DNA of 37,028 nt, taken from assembly GCA_900766825.1 (NCBI GenBank), contig CAAFWU010000003.1, forward strand, positions 1-37,028, written 5' to 3'. The notes below the pieces were generated by a model, which ran no database searches, had not been told where the DNA came from, and saw only the letters and a list, made by a program, of their open reading frames with translations. Made by a program: the position numbers and the translations under genes. Positions within the stretch are counted from its first letter, which is position 1. Each line of letters begins with the position of its first letter. Positions 8,966-16,306 of the stretch are shown in pieces. This DNA comes from Bacteroidales bacterium (GTDB taxonomy: Bacteria; Bacteroidota; Bacteroidia; Bacteroidales; Marinilabiliaceae).

Positions 8966-9008
8966 AATAGGAAAAGGAAGTATGACATGGTAACCATGCC
9001 ACACTTCC
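8966..9008 (-). terminator. Terminator after the PorT-family gene
   Basis: On the minus strand GGAAGTGTGGCATGG pairs with CCATGTCATACTTCC (15 bp including two G-U pairs; arms 9008-8994 and 8990-8976; loop TTA), followed by a T-rich run TTTTCCTATTTT. It should separate the PorT-family gene from ychF. Confidence 0.7.
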
Positions 9009-9030
9009 GATTATTTAAAGTTCGGTGTTA

Positions 9031-9831
9031 TTAGAAGGTGTAGCTGAAGCATATTGCCCAGACACGATCATGCGAATTGGGGTTAAAGGCTGGTCTGTTT
9101 TTGGTATCTTTCCAAACAGGAGTTACACCCTGTTGGTAACGGATATCGAAGCCTATGCCAGAGGGCGAGTCGTAACCAATGCCACCAACGGCTTGAAAGG
9201 TAATCTCATTTCGACCACGTGCAATATTGAGCAAGTCTGTTTTCTCGTTCAACGCAGGATCGAGCAAGAAACCCTCGGGGCTGTTGGTCGAAATGGTGTA
9301 GTCGAAAGCCCAGCTAAACATGGGAGCCACATGAATGTTAAGACCCTTGCCACCCAAGAAGTTGACGGGCAAATACCATTTGAAGAATACAGGAATCTGA
9401 ACGTTATCTGTGAGCAGTTTGACAGCAAAACGCTGATTCTTGTTATCATTAACAGGGATGTATGGATCCTCGTTATCATCGAAACTCTTGATCACTTTTT
9501 CGAGCTGACGCACACCCATGCGAGCGTAAAAGAGCTCGGGCTGAATGGCAAAATGCTCGCCAATGTCCCAGCGGCAGAGCATACCCCACTGACCCATACG
9601 AGCCTGAAAATCATCGGCATCGCTGTCGAACGTGGTGAAGTTTATACCTCCTTTGAAGCCCCAATGGAAACGATCTTGCACTTCCTCGGTCTGCGCCATT
9701 GCCTCGACAGACACTGCGAAAATAAGAGACAATGCTACCAACGTTTTGTTGAGACAAGAGAGCAGAGAACCTGAGTGTTTAAGCTCTGCCACGTCGGAAA
9801 AACGATGGATGAAATCCAACAATTTGTTCAT
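9031..9831 (-). CDS. PorT-family (OMP_b-brl_2 type) outer-membrane beta-barrel protein
   Basis: The 266-residue product is an exported beta-barrel protein. The barrel begins with 'FHWGFKGGINFTTFDSDA' and ends with 'VWAICFSYTF', whose terminal Phe is typical of outer-membrane proteins. Internal features such as 'FAIQPELFYARMG' and 'VQIPVFFKWYLP' are characteristic of the small barrel family often annotated 'PorT family'. The generic family name does not imply T9SS PorT itself, which has a different sequence. The signal segment (about 25-47, cleavage near 'EAMA-Q') is unusually far from the ATG at 9831. About 25 extra residues precede it, so a non-ATG start nearer the hydrophobic core is possible. 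A -7 box is seen far upstream (10140-10147), implying a leader of about 300 nt. Ligand and role are unknown. Confidence 0.75.
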   Translation of the reverse strand: MNKLLDFIHRFSDVAELKHSGSLLSCLNKTLVALSLIFAVSVEAMAQTEEVQDRFHWGFKGGINFTTFDSDADDFQARMGQWGMLCRWDIGEHFAIQPELFYARMGVRQLEKVIKSFDDNEDPYIPVNDNKNQRFAVKLLTDNVQIPVFFKWYLPVNFLGGKGLNIHVAPMFSWAFDYTISTNSPEGFLLDPALNEKTDLLNIARGRNEITFQAVGGIGYDSPSGIGFDIRYQQGVTPVWKDTKNRPAFNPNSHDRVWAICFSYTF

Positions 9832-10139
9832 TTATCCTGTTGTTACTGTTTTCGGTTGTTGCTTGTTTCCGCACGCATCTGTTGTTGTCAGGATGCTAAC
9901 CAAAGAACCTTAATGAGATATGGTGTGGTTTGCATCGGCCATGCGAATAACCCGCTTGGTTGCTCAATAAAATAAGAGACGAAAGAACATAGACCACCTG
10001 ATGCCTCATGCTTATTTTGAAAGACTATTTGATTAAAAGGTGGTTAACTGACAACAAGAACTCGAACTGAGCCACACGTGTCACAAAAGCCCCACAATAA
10101 GCAAGTTTGACAAAAGGCACGATACGTCCTTTCAAGCAG

Positions 10140-10147
10140 CAAAGGTA
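10140..10147 (-). promoter_or_regulatory. -7 box upstream of the PorT-family gene
   Basis: TACCTTTG followed by C on the minus strand matches TAnnTTTG. No TTTG is found at the expected -33 distance. It lies about 310 bp before the ATG at 9831, so the leader would be long. Confidence 0.35.
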
Positions 10148-10351
10148 AAGATTTATTTCTGAAAATCTTCATTGTAAAAACAAGTGTGAAGCACAACCAG
10201 CCAATTATTATGCAAAAAGAGCTTTTTTACCAACAAGAGCGGAGAAAAAATCAACGTGTTTATCAACAGAAAATGCAAAGAGATAAAATGAGATAAAGAG
10301 CAAGAGTTAGCACCCCAAAATGAACAGAAGTAGGATGAGCAATAAAATTCA

Positions 10352-10387
10352 CCCCTTTATTTTGTTCCGCAAAACAAAATAAAGGGG
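10352..10387. repeat. Perfect 15-bp inverted repeat
   Basis: CCCCTTTATTTTGTT (10352-10366) and AACAAAATAAAGGGG (10373-10387) are exact reverse complements around CCGCAA. It is not followed by a U-tract in either direction and lies over 400 bp from the nearest gene, so it does not look like a normal terminator. Confidence 0.8.
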
Positions 10388-10419
10388 ATATAGAGAAGAG
10401 GACAAAACGTGGACTAATA

Positions 10420-10501
10420 TGCACAGCAAAAACAGCTCTTTGCACACGCCTTGCACAATGTTGTGCAAAATACTATGCAATAAATCTCAAACTTGTGTGC
10501 A
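10420..10501. promoter_or_regulatory. Cluster of five TGCACA/TGTGCA hexamers
   Basis: TGCACA at 10420, 10441 and 10452 and its reverse complement TGTGCA at 10462 and 10496. The middle pair forms the palindrome TTGCACAA-TG-TTGTGCAA (10451-10468). Further copies occur at 10916, 11311 and 11341. Roughly 0.04 hits would be expected in 82 bp of random equal-composition sequence. A binding region for a DNA-binding protein is an inference. Confidence 0.35.
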
Positions 10502-10768
10502 AAAGTTGAGTATTAAAGTAAGTTATCTAATTAAACTTAGATTAAAAGAACAAGCATCAGATACCCATTAGAAAACAAATAGTAGAAAAGAGATATATCA
10601 CACTTATTAGCAAGATATTACGCATTAATCAAGAACAAGAATTATGAACATTTGACCTACATTTTACAGAGAAAAAGTAGACGAATCATCAAAAGAAGAG
10701 AACAAAGTTGTACAATTTGTATGACATTTTTTGGCAAAAATTCTCACCTATCGTACATGAATTTGTTT

Positions 10769-10776
10769 TATATTTG
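10769..10776 (+). promoter_or_regulatory. -7 box before the broken secreted-protein gene
   Basis: TATATTTG followed by C fits TAnnTTTG exactly, 40 bp upstream of the ATG at 10817. No TTTG lies at the standard -33 spacing. Confidence 0.45.
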
Positions 10777-10816
10777 CATCGTGAAACAAGAAAACTAAGT
10801 CTCACAAGTGAGCGCA

Positions 10817-11266
10817 ATGTTTCACCCAAAAGTAGAAAATATTAGTAGGTTGATTTTTTGTGGTATATTTTTGATGATGTGGGTCGGTGTCGAGAGGACA
10901 TCGGCTCCTTTTTTTTGCACACAGATGTAAGATAATGCCGATACAAACAAAACTTGCAACATTAAACTGCCATTGGTAAACGGGACAAAATGGGTGGCAT
11001 ATCAAGATGAGCCAACAAATGTCATAAGCGACGTCCCCGTGAACATAATCGCCGACCCTTCGTTGGGCTATGTCCGGATAGAGGTTAGCGAACAAGGAGA
11101 GGATGATAAGGAGGACCCCAAACCGACAGGGGTTGAAGACCTGCACATAAACAGAGGGAACGAAGAGAACAATAACACGACCTACGATTTGTATGGACGA
11201 AGGGCAAAAAATGGATCGGCGGGGTTACAAATTAAGGAGGGCAGATTGTTTTTGAATAAGCATTAG
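10817..11266 (+). pseudogene. Short secreted protein gene broken by an in-frame TAA; possible T9SS-type C-terminal tail
   Basis: From ATG 10817 the frame encodes a leader with a hydrophobic core ('LIFCGIFLMMWVGV', residues 13-26), then meets TAA at 10928-10930 (codon 38). The same frame continues open for 111 more codons to TAG at 11264-11266, with no ATG after the stop, only TTG at 10973 or GTG. The downstream part reads like a strand-rich domain ('VPVNIIADPSLGYVRIEV'). It then has a charged linker and the ending 'YDLYGRRAKNGSAGLQIKEG', which resembles the 'YDLxGR...G.Y...' pattern of type A T9SS C-terminal signals and of C-termini common in Prevotella. Frame continuity across a single stop suggests a recent nonsense mutation, or a remnant of a larger deleted gene. 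An 8-T run (10911-10918) lies just upstream, but shifting frame there in either direction runs into stops. A promoter box precedes it. Confidence 0.5.
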
Positions 11267-11298
11267 GCTGAACTTACGCTTGGTACACGACAGGCTAT

Positions 11299-11361
11299 GC
11301 ATAAAACTGCTGCACAATGGTATGCGGAACACATATCCATTGTGCAGCAGTTGCTTTATGC
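11299..11361. terminator. Large inverted repeat between convergent genes (bidirectional terminator?)
   Basis: ACTGCTGCACAATGG (11306-11320) pairs with CCATTGTGCAGCAGT (11337-11351), and outer GCATAAA (11299-11305) pairs with TTTATGC (11355-11361) past a small bulge. It sits 33 bp after the end of the broken gene and 33 bp after the porX stop, so it could terminate both, though no long U-tract follows on either strand. Confidence 0.5.
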
Positions 11362-11393
11362 AAATTGTAGACTAAGTCAGTAAATGATTTTCC

Positions 11394-12971
11394 CTATTTC
11401 TTTCTGAGAATAACCAATGGCAAAATCATCTCCTCCATGGAGACGCCACCGTGCTGAAGGGAACCAGCAAAGCGATTTTTGTATTCGTTTTTGTTGTTGG
11501 GATAGACAAAGAAGTCGGAGTTGAGGGCAAAGATGTAGCGATCGCACTTTGGTTTGCCAGGAAGACCACAAGCGGTTGGATTGTCAATCACAAATGTCCT
11601 CTTTTCGTCGTACTTTATGTTGCTACCAAATTTGAATCGCTCGTTGGTGTTTATACTCTTACTACCAGAGATCTCCACATCGTTGGTAACACGTATGGTG
11701 CCGTGGTCGGTGGTAAGAACTATGGTGTAGCCATTATTGCTGAGTGTTTTGAGCACATCGGAGAGCGAGCCAGCATTATAGAACCACGAACGCGTCAGGC
11801 GGCGATAGGCTGCATCGTCGGGTATGGTCTCCTTGACGGTGTGGTTATCGGTGGCTGAGTGAGACAACACATCGATGAAACTGAAGACAATGGCATTGAG
11901 GTTGTTCTTTTTGTAGCCATCGAACTTCTTGATGTACTCGGCACCACTTTGATTGGAGCCTACTCTGTAATACGAGTACTTGTATTTGTTGTTTATTCTT
12001 CGGTCGACAAAATATTTATCGAGAAGCTGACGTTCGTTGGCGTTGAGGGACTCCTCTTGTTCATTAGCCTCCTTATTTGACTGGTCTATCCACAATTCGG
12101 GATGTTGCTTTTTGATTGAATCGGGCAACATGCCAGAGAATATGGCATTACGAGCGAACTGGGTTGCTGTGGGAAGAATGGACGAACAGTAGTTCTCTTC
12201 AATTCTAAACTCCTCGCTCAGCAGGGGACGGAGCACATGCCATTGGTCGAGGCGGAAGTTATCTATGACCACAAGGGCCACCTTGTCGGACATAAGGGGC
12301 AAGACAACTTTGGACATTATGGCATGGGAGAGCAAGGGAACCGTTTCGTCGGTTTGGGATTTGGCGTAAGCCTGAATCCAACTCTGATAGTTTTTGGTAA
12401 CGAACCTACAGAACTCAATGTTGGCATCTCGCTTCAAATCCTTGAGGTTATCTTGCAGTGGCTGACCATCGAATTTTATTTCCCAATCGACCAAACGCTT
12501 ATAGACATTGCACCAATCGGCAAAGGTGCGGCAACTGGAGATGTCAAGATTTAAGAGACGATACTCTTTGGCAAAACTTTCCAGGTCATGTTTGTGCTCA
12601 ATTTCTTTTGCTTCGAGCTCGTCACGAACTGCAGTTATAATATCAAAGGGTTTAAGGGGCTTGGTCAAGTAGCGGGCGGACTTAAGTCCCTTAGCCGACT
12701 CGTAGGTTTCCATGGCTGTAGTTCTTGTTGCCATGATAACATGCGCCTCTGGCTTAAGCCTTTTTATCTCGCGCAAAACATCCAAACCGCCCATGCCTGG
12801 CATCTGTTCGTCCAAAAGAACGAGATCTACGTCGTGACTGTTAAAGTAGTCGAGACCCTCCCTACCACTATTTATTTTAGCAACCTTATAGCCATGCGAT
12901 TCGAGCATTTGCACGTAGGGTTCCAAGCTCTCTATTTCGTCATCGATCCACAGAATATGCTTTCCTGCCAT
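11394..12971 (-). CDS. porX: PorX, T9SS response regulator with receiver and PglZ domains
   Basis: The 525-residue cytoplasmic protein has a CheY-like receiver domain (1-about 120). Its acidic pocket is 'IDDE' (Asp10/Asp11), the phospho-acceptor is Asp54 in 'LLDEQMPGMGG', with Thr82 and Lys104. A helical linker and a PglZ domain (about 200-525) follow. That domain keeps the alkaline-phosphatase-superfamily ligand set: Asp237 ('VVIDNF'), the Thr268-Thr270 region ('LPTATQF'), Asp367 and His371 ('FIDVLSH'), Asp422-His423 ('TTDHG') and His507 ('LQHGG'). This is the architecture of PorX, the regulator of T9SS in P. gingivalis, which works with the kinase PorY and sigma factor SigP. No PorY or SigP gene is present here. 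PorX lies 37 bp downstream of porW, at the end of the minus-strand array led by glycan genes. Start ATG 12971 is immediately before the receiver. Confidence 0.93.
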   Translation of the reverse strand: MAGKHILWIDDEIESLEPYVQMLESHGYKVAKINSGREGLDYFNSHDVDLVLLDEQMPGMGGLDVLREIKRLKPEAHVIMATRTTAMETYESAKGLKSARYLTKPLKPFDIITAVRDELEAKEIEHKHDLESFAKEYRLLNLDISSCRTFADWCNVYKRLVDWEIKFDGQPLQDNLKDLKRDANIEFCRFVTKNYQSWIQAYAKSQTDETVPLLSHAIMSKVVLPLMSDKVALVVIDNFRLDQWHVLRPLLSEEFRIEENYCSSILPTATQFARNAIFSGMLPDSIKKQHPELWIDQSNKEANEQEESLNANERQLLDKYFVDRRINNKYKYSYYRVGSNQSGAEYIKKFDGYKKNNLNAIVFSFIDVLSHSATDNHTVKETIPDDAAYRRLTRSWFYNAGSLSDVLKTLSNNGYTIVLTTDHGTIRVTNDVEISGSKSINTNERFKFGSNIKYDEKRTFVIDNPTACGLPGKPKCDRYIFALNSDFFVYPNNKNEYKNRFAGSLQHGGVSMEEMILPLVILRKK

Positions 12972-13008
12972 GAATTAAATGTGATTTAAAGTTATACGGA
13001 ATAATAAT

Positions 13009-15774
13009 TTACATCACATAGTGTTCGCCCACAAACTGCAAGAAGCGTTCGTTGAGTCCCTCGAGACAGAAGAGGGCAAAGTTTTGGCTACTCATCATGT
13101 AGATTTGTGGAATAGCTGCATCGGTAAGCACACGCCAGAAGGGCTGTTCGCGGAGTGCGTAGAAATAGGTTTCGGCCTCGCGCTTGTTGGCGAAGGAGGC
13201 AATGACTATGCTTTGCTTGCCGTTGGGGAGATGACGCATGGCAATGTCGTAGTCCTGCAGCAGGTAGTTGCTGAAGTTATAGTCAGCCACAATGAACTGT
13301 GCATCCCTCATGCGCCCGTTGTTCACAATGCAAACAATCACATGAGCCGAGTCGGGCTGATAGATATAGTCGGCCTGCTGAGCCGCCATGGGCACGTTGG
13401 TCTGACCAGCTTTGGCCAGAGGGGAGTCGTAGGGCACATAGGGTTTGGGAGCCATGCCGCTATCGAGTTTTGCAAGGTAGAATTGTGCCAAAGAGTCCTG
13501 AGGTGTGCCTGCATACTGACGTGTTATGGTAGTGAGGTCGGTACGGAAGTCGGTTGTGTTGCCCTGACGAGCCTGAGCCATGGCACGGAGCAACAAGTAG
13601 TTAGGCTTGATTTCTGCTGGGTCGGATGTGCTCTGCAGGGCTGCATTGGACTGACCAATGACCTGAGCATAGTCATGGTTGAGATAGAGAGCGTAGGTCT
13701 CGGCATATTTCTGCTCGGCCTGCGAGATGCCTGCCTGACGATTTTGCAGATAGTTGGGTTCGGTCAGGTTCTTGGCCATCATGCTTTGTGGGTAGAGACT
13801 CTTTATTTTGTTGTCGGTAGCCACCATGCCAGTTGTGTTGCCCGAGTGGAGTTGGGCAAAGTGAAGGAGGGTGAGGGCATTGTAGAGGTCTTCGGAAGAT
13901 GTTGCCTCGCTCATGTTGACACTGTTGCCAAACCTACGGAGGTACTCTTGAAGCATCTCCTCGCAAGTTTTGTAGTCCTCGACATCGTTGTAGAGACACT
14001 GGGCGGCCTTGAACATGGAGGCAGCCGTTTGGGCCTCGTTGATGCTCTGCTGCTGAGCTGTGAGGGGCAGGTTGGCCTCGAGTTTCTCGCGGGTCATGCG
14101 TTGGCTGCGCTCTTTTGCCATCTCTTCGCGGAGTTTGTTCTCCTCGGCGGCGGCAATGGAGTCGGGGTTGGCCTGATTTTCGAGGTCCTCGAGGTTGGAT
14201 GATGATTTGTCAGAACGGCGCCAGTTGTCTTCGTTCTTGCGTACGCCCCAACGCTGACGGAAGGTTGCCTTGCCTGCGTTGACCAGTTGGGTGTTGTAGA
14301 AATACCAACTGCTTTTGCTTCCGCCGCTGTTGCTGAGCTGATAGAAATCGCTTTGGCTCATGCCCGATGCCTCTTGGGCTTCGCGGGCTTCACGTTCGGC
14401 ATCGAGTCGGTCGTTGTGTTCCTTGACCATCTGGTCGAGGATTTTGTTGCGCTGCTTGGTGTCCATACGGGCCAAACGGAGCAGCGAGTCGTTTTCTTGA
14501 ATCACCTTGAGCTCTTTGGCCAGAGGTGCAAGGGTCTGGGAGCGTTGCGTAGCTTCGGCTTTGCGTTCGTTGGCATCGTCGAGATAGAAGGCGGCACTGT
14601 CCAGAGCCACGCTGGCGGGCAGATAGTCGGGCTCAGCCTGATAGAGATCGGCCAGAGCGAGGTAAGATACGCCCTTTTGGTTGTCGTTGGAGACTGATTT
14701 GGCCACTGAGTTGCCAAAGGCCTCCTTGGCTTGCTCTTTTTGTCCCTGACCGAGGGCGAGGCAGCCTTGAGCATAGTATACTTGGTCGAGCTGTTCCTCG
14801 TTTTTGGGGTCCTTGGCCATCTTTTTGAGTGTCTTCTCGGCTGTGGCCAACTCATCTGGTGTTTGGGCCACGGTGGCAAGGTCGAGTTTTGCGGCAAAGG
14901 CCATATCGTAGTCGGATAACTGTCGGGAGAGGCTCATGAAGAGGGGCGCGGCGCTGGCCTTGTCGCCAGTTTGGGCATATAGTTGGGCCAAGATGTACTG
15001 GTAGCGACAGCGAGCGTGGCGGTCTTTGGTCTCGTCGGCAGCCTTGGCCATGTAGGGGATGGCTTTGGCGTATTCGCCTTGGGCGATGTATATGTTGGCG
15101 TAGGCTGCTTGGAAGTCGGCATAGAGGTTGGCAGGGGCCACGCCGTCGATGTCGTAGCTCTTGAGGGCGGCCACGGCATTGTGGTACTGACCAATCTGGG
15201 TGTAGGCTATGGCTTTCCAGATTTTGCTCTCGTAGGTTGGTCGCTCGCCTTCGTGTTTGCGACTCAGGTAGTCGAAGAGTTTTATGGCTTCGCGCTCGTC
15301 GTGGTTCACAACCTGTGCTTTGCCCATGAGCAGGTAGGCCTCGGGCACGTAGGGGTTAAACTCCTCTTTGGCTCGGAAGCGTTTGTCCTCGGCTGTCTCG
15401 TTGCTCTTGGTCTTTGGTTTGGCTGTTATGGAGTGCAACTGAACCAGCTTGGTGCACTTTTTAAGGGTTGTCTCCATGTCGGACTTGGCTGCCGAAGCGG
15501 CCTGAGGGTTCGAGAATTCGTAGACTGGCAACACGTGGCTATAGTCATTTTTATACCTATTGCGAACCGACTCAATGCCCGCATCGAAGGCTTCGGAGGC
15601 ATTGAAGTAGACATTGTAGTGCGACGAGAGGCGCTGATAGCCACGGCTAAGAGCGGTATTTTTTTTGTTGGAGCAGCCAGAGAGCAGAGCCACCAAGGTT
15701 AGCAGTCCCATAAAGAGGAGTGCCTTGATGGATGAGAGTGAGCTTATGAGAGAGTTTGGACAATGCTGTTGCAT
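13009..15774 (-). CDS. porW: PorW/SprE, TPR lipoprotein of the type IX secretion system
   Basis: The 921-residue lipoprotein has the lipobox 'ALLSGC' with Cys34. It is followed by 'SNKKNTALSRGYQRLSSHYN', matching the start of mature SprE/PorW proteins, which bear a CS-KKNT-like N-terminus and a YN-rich segment. TPR repeats fill about 110-430, then comes a charged, partly coiled-coil segment (about 435-590). More TPR-like helices follow (to about 760) and a C-terminal beta-rich domain (about 800-921) containing 'VCIVNNGRMRDAQFIVADYN'. In T9SS, PorW is an outer-membrane lipoprotein needed for secretion and reported to link the PorLM motor with the translocon. It lies 28 bp after the unknown 167-residue gene and 37 bp before porX. 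The ATG at 15774 gives a long leader; Met22 could also start a lipoprotein signal. Confidence 0.88.
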   Translation of the reverse strand: MQQHCPNSLISSLSSIKALLFMGLLTLVALLSGCSNKKNTALSRGYQRLSSHYNVYFNASEAFDAGIESVRNRYKNDYSHVLPVYEFSNPQAASAAKSDMETTLKKCTKLVQLHSITAKPKTKSNETAEDKRFRAKEEFNPYVPEAYLLMGKAQVVNHDEREAIKLFDYLSRKHEGERPTYESKIWKAIAYTQIGQYHNAVAALKSYDIDGVAPANLYADFQAAYANIYIAQGEYAKAIPYMAKAADETKDRHARCRYQYILAQLYAQTGDKASAAPLFMSLSRQLSDYDMAFAAKLDLATVAQTPDELATAEKTLKKMAKDPKNEEQLDQVYYAQGCLALGQGQKEQAKEAFGNSVAKSVSNDNQKGVSYLALADLYQAEPDYLPASVALDSAAFYLDDANERKAEATQRSQTLAPLAKELKVIQENDSLLRLARMDTKQRNKILDQMVKEHNDRLDAEREAREAQEASGMSQSDFYQLSNSGGSKSSWYFYNTQLVNAGKATFRQRWGVRKNEDNWRRSDKSSSNLEDLENQANPDSIAAAEENKLREEMAKERSQRMTREKLEANLPLTAQQQSINEAQTAASMFKAAQCLYNDVEDYKTCEEMLQEYLRRFGNSVNMSEATSSEDLYNALTLLHFAQLHSGNTTGMVATDNKIKSLYPQSMMAKNLTEPNYLQNRQAGISQAEQKYAETYALYLNHDYAQVIGQSNAALQSTSDPAEIKPNYLLLRAMAQARQGNTTDFRTDLTTITRQYAGTPQDSLAQFYLAKLDSGMAPKPYVPYDSPLAKAGQTNVPMAAQQADYIYQPDSAHVIVCIVNNGRMRDAQFIVADYNFSNYLLQDYDIAMRHLPNGKQSIVIASFANKREAETYFYALREQPFWRVLTDAAIPQIYMMSSQNFALFCLEGLNERFLQFVGEHYVM

Positions 15775-15802
15775 ATCCTTATTTTCGTTGATTATAAATA
15801 GG

Positions 15803-16306
15803 TTAGTGAACCAAAGTTAGAGGATTGAGGAAAGTTAGAGTGCCACGAAAGGAGCTGAGGTTGAAGCCTTGAGCCACAACAACGTATCGGTCGGTGGCGA
15901 GTTTGAGTCCGTAGCTACCATTTTCATCTTTGCGGAGGGTGCAAATCTGATAGTCGGTGAGCGAAACGGGGTAAACTCTGCAGTCGTCCCAAACGTCGGC
16001 CAATTGGTAGCCACGTGTGCGGTATAAGAAATTGCCTCTTTCTTTGACCTCGCGAGGTACTCCACGGAGCGAGTCTTCGGGCAGTTCATCGTAGCTTTCG
16101 CCAGGTAGCAGAGCCATCATGATGCCAGAGACGAAGACCGTGCCAGGGGTCTCTTGGGGCTGTTCTGAATTGAATGATAGTGACTTAAGACGCCCCTGAT
16201 CATCAAGTTCGGCAATGGGGTATGGCACAAGGCTGCGCCTAATATTAAAGCCCCCCGCTATGCGCTGGTACCATGTTAGTAAACAATAGTGGCAACTCAA
16301 AATCAT
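15803..16306 (-). CDS. Uncharacterised protein between DUF4296 gene and porW
   Basis: The 167-residue product has no signal peptide and I cannot name its family. The ATG at 16306 lies 62 bp inside the DUF4296 gene. The first 16 or so residues are encoded in that overlap and are Cys/Trp/Tyr-rich, so the true start may be a later non-ATG codon such as the GTG in 'SLVPYPIAELDDQGRL'. The stretch 'LVPYPIAELDDQGRLKSLSF' followed by 'VFVSGIM' superficially resembles the N-terminal beta-sandwich of Bacteroidetes amidohydrolases, but no metal-binding barrel follows. The latter half has 'YQICTLRKDENGSYGLKLAT' and ends in a hydrophobic strand. Tight spacing implies co-transcription with porW and porX and makes it a candidate for an unrecognised partner of the surface machinery. 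Confidence 0.65.
   Translation of the reverse strand: MILSCHYCLLTWYQRIAGGFNIRRSLVPYPIAELDDQGRLKSLSFNSEQPQETPGTVFVSGIMMALLPGESYDELPEDSLRGVPREVKERGNFLYRTRGYQLADVWDDCRVYPVSLTDYQICTLRKDENGSYGLKLATDRYVVVAQGFNLSSFRGTLTFLNPLTLVH

Larger units (their letters stand above)
9832..10816. other. Gene-free intergenic region rich in inverted repeats
   Basis: About 985 bp between the PorT-family gene and the broken secreted-protein gene. It is AT-rich and has no credible ORF; the short minus-strand ORF at 10263-10445 spans a palindrome and lacks protein-like composition. It holds a -7 box for the PorT-family gene (10140-10147), a perfect 15-bp inverted repeat (10352-10387), five TGCACA/TGTGCA hexamers (10420-10501) and a -7 box (10769-10776) pointing at the broken gene. 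No tRNA or known RNA fold was recognised. Confidence 0.6.

Noticed and set aside
7856..9034. 392-codon plus-strand ORF opposite ychF
   Set aside because: It is the reverse-complement shadow of ychF, which has all its family motifs; the plus-strand translation shows no recognisable domain.
9031..9831. Calling this gene true porT of the T9SS
   Set aside because: The sequence fits the general OMP_b-brl_2 family often labelled 'PorT family'; I do not see the distinctive T9SS PorT/SprT sequence.
10263..10445. 60-codon minus-strand ORF
   Set aside because: Runs through the perfect inverted repeat and TGCACA motifs; no promoter or protein-like pattern.
10911..10930. Phase variation or slippage at the 8-T run rescuing the broken gene
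   Set aside because: Adding or removing one T leads to other stops before the downstream domain; the frame is already continuous across the TAA.
13021..14202. 393-codon plus-strand ORF opposite porW
   Set aside because: Shadow of porW; composition rich in Val/Gly/Leu from complementing Ala/Gln/Asp codons, without domain features.
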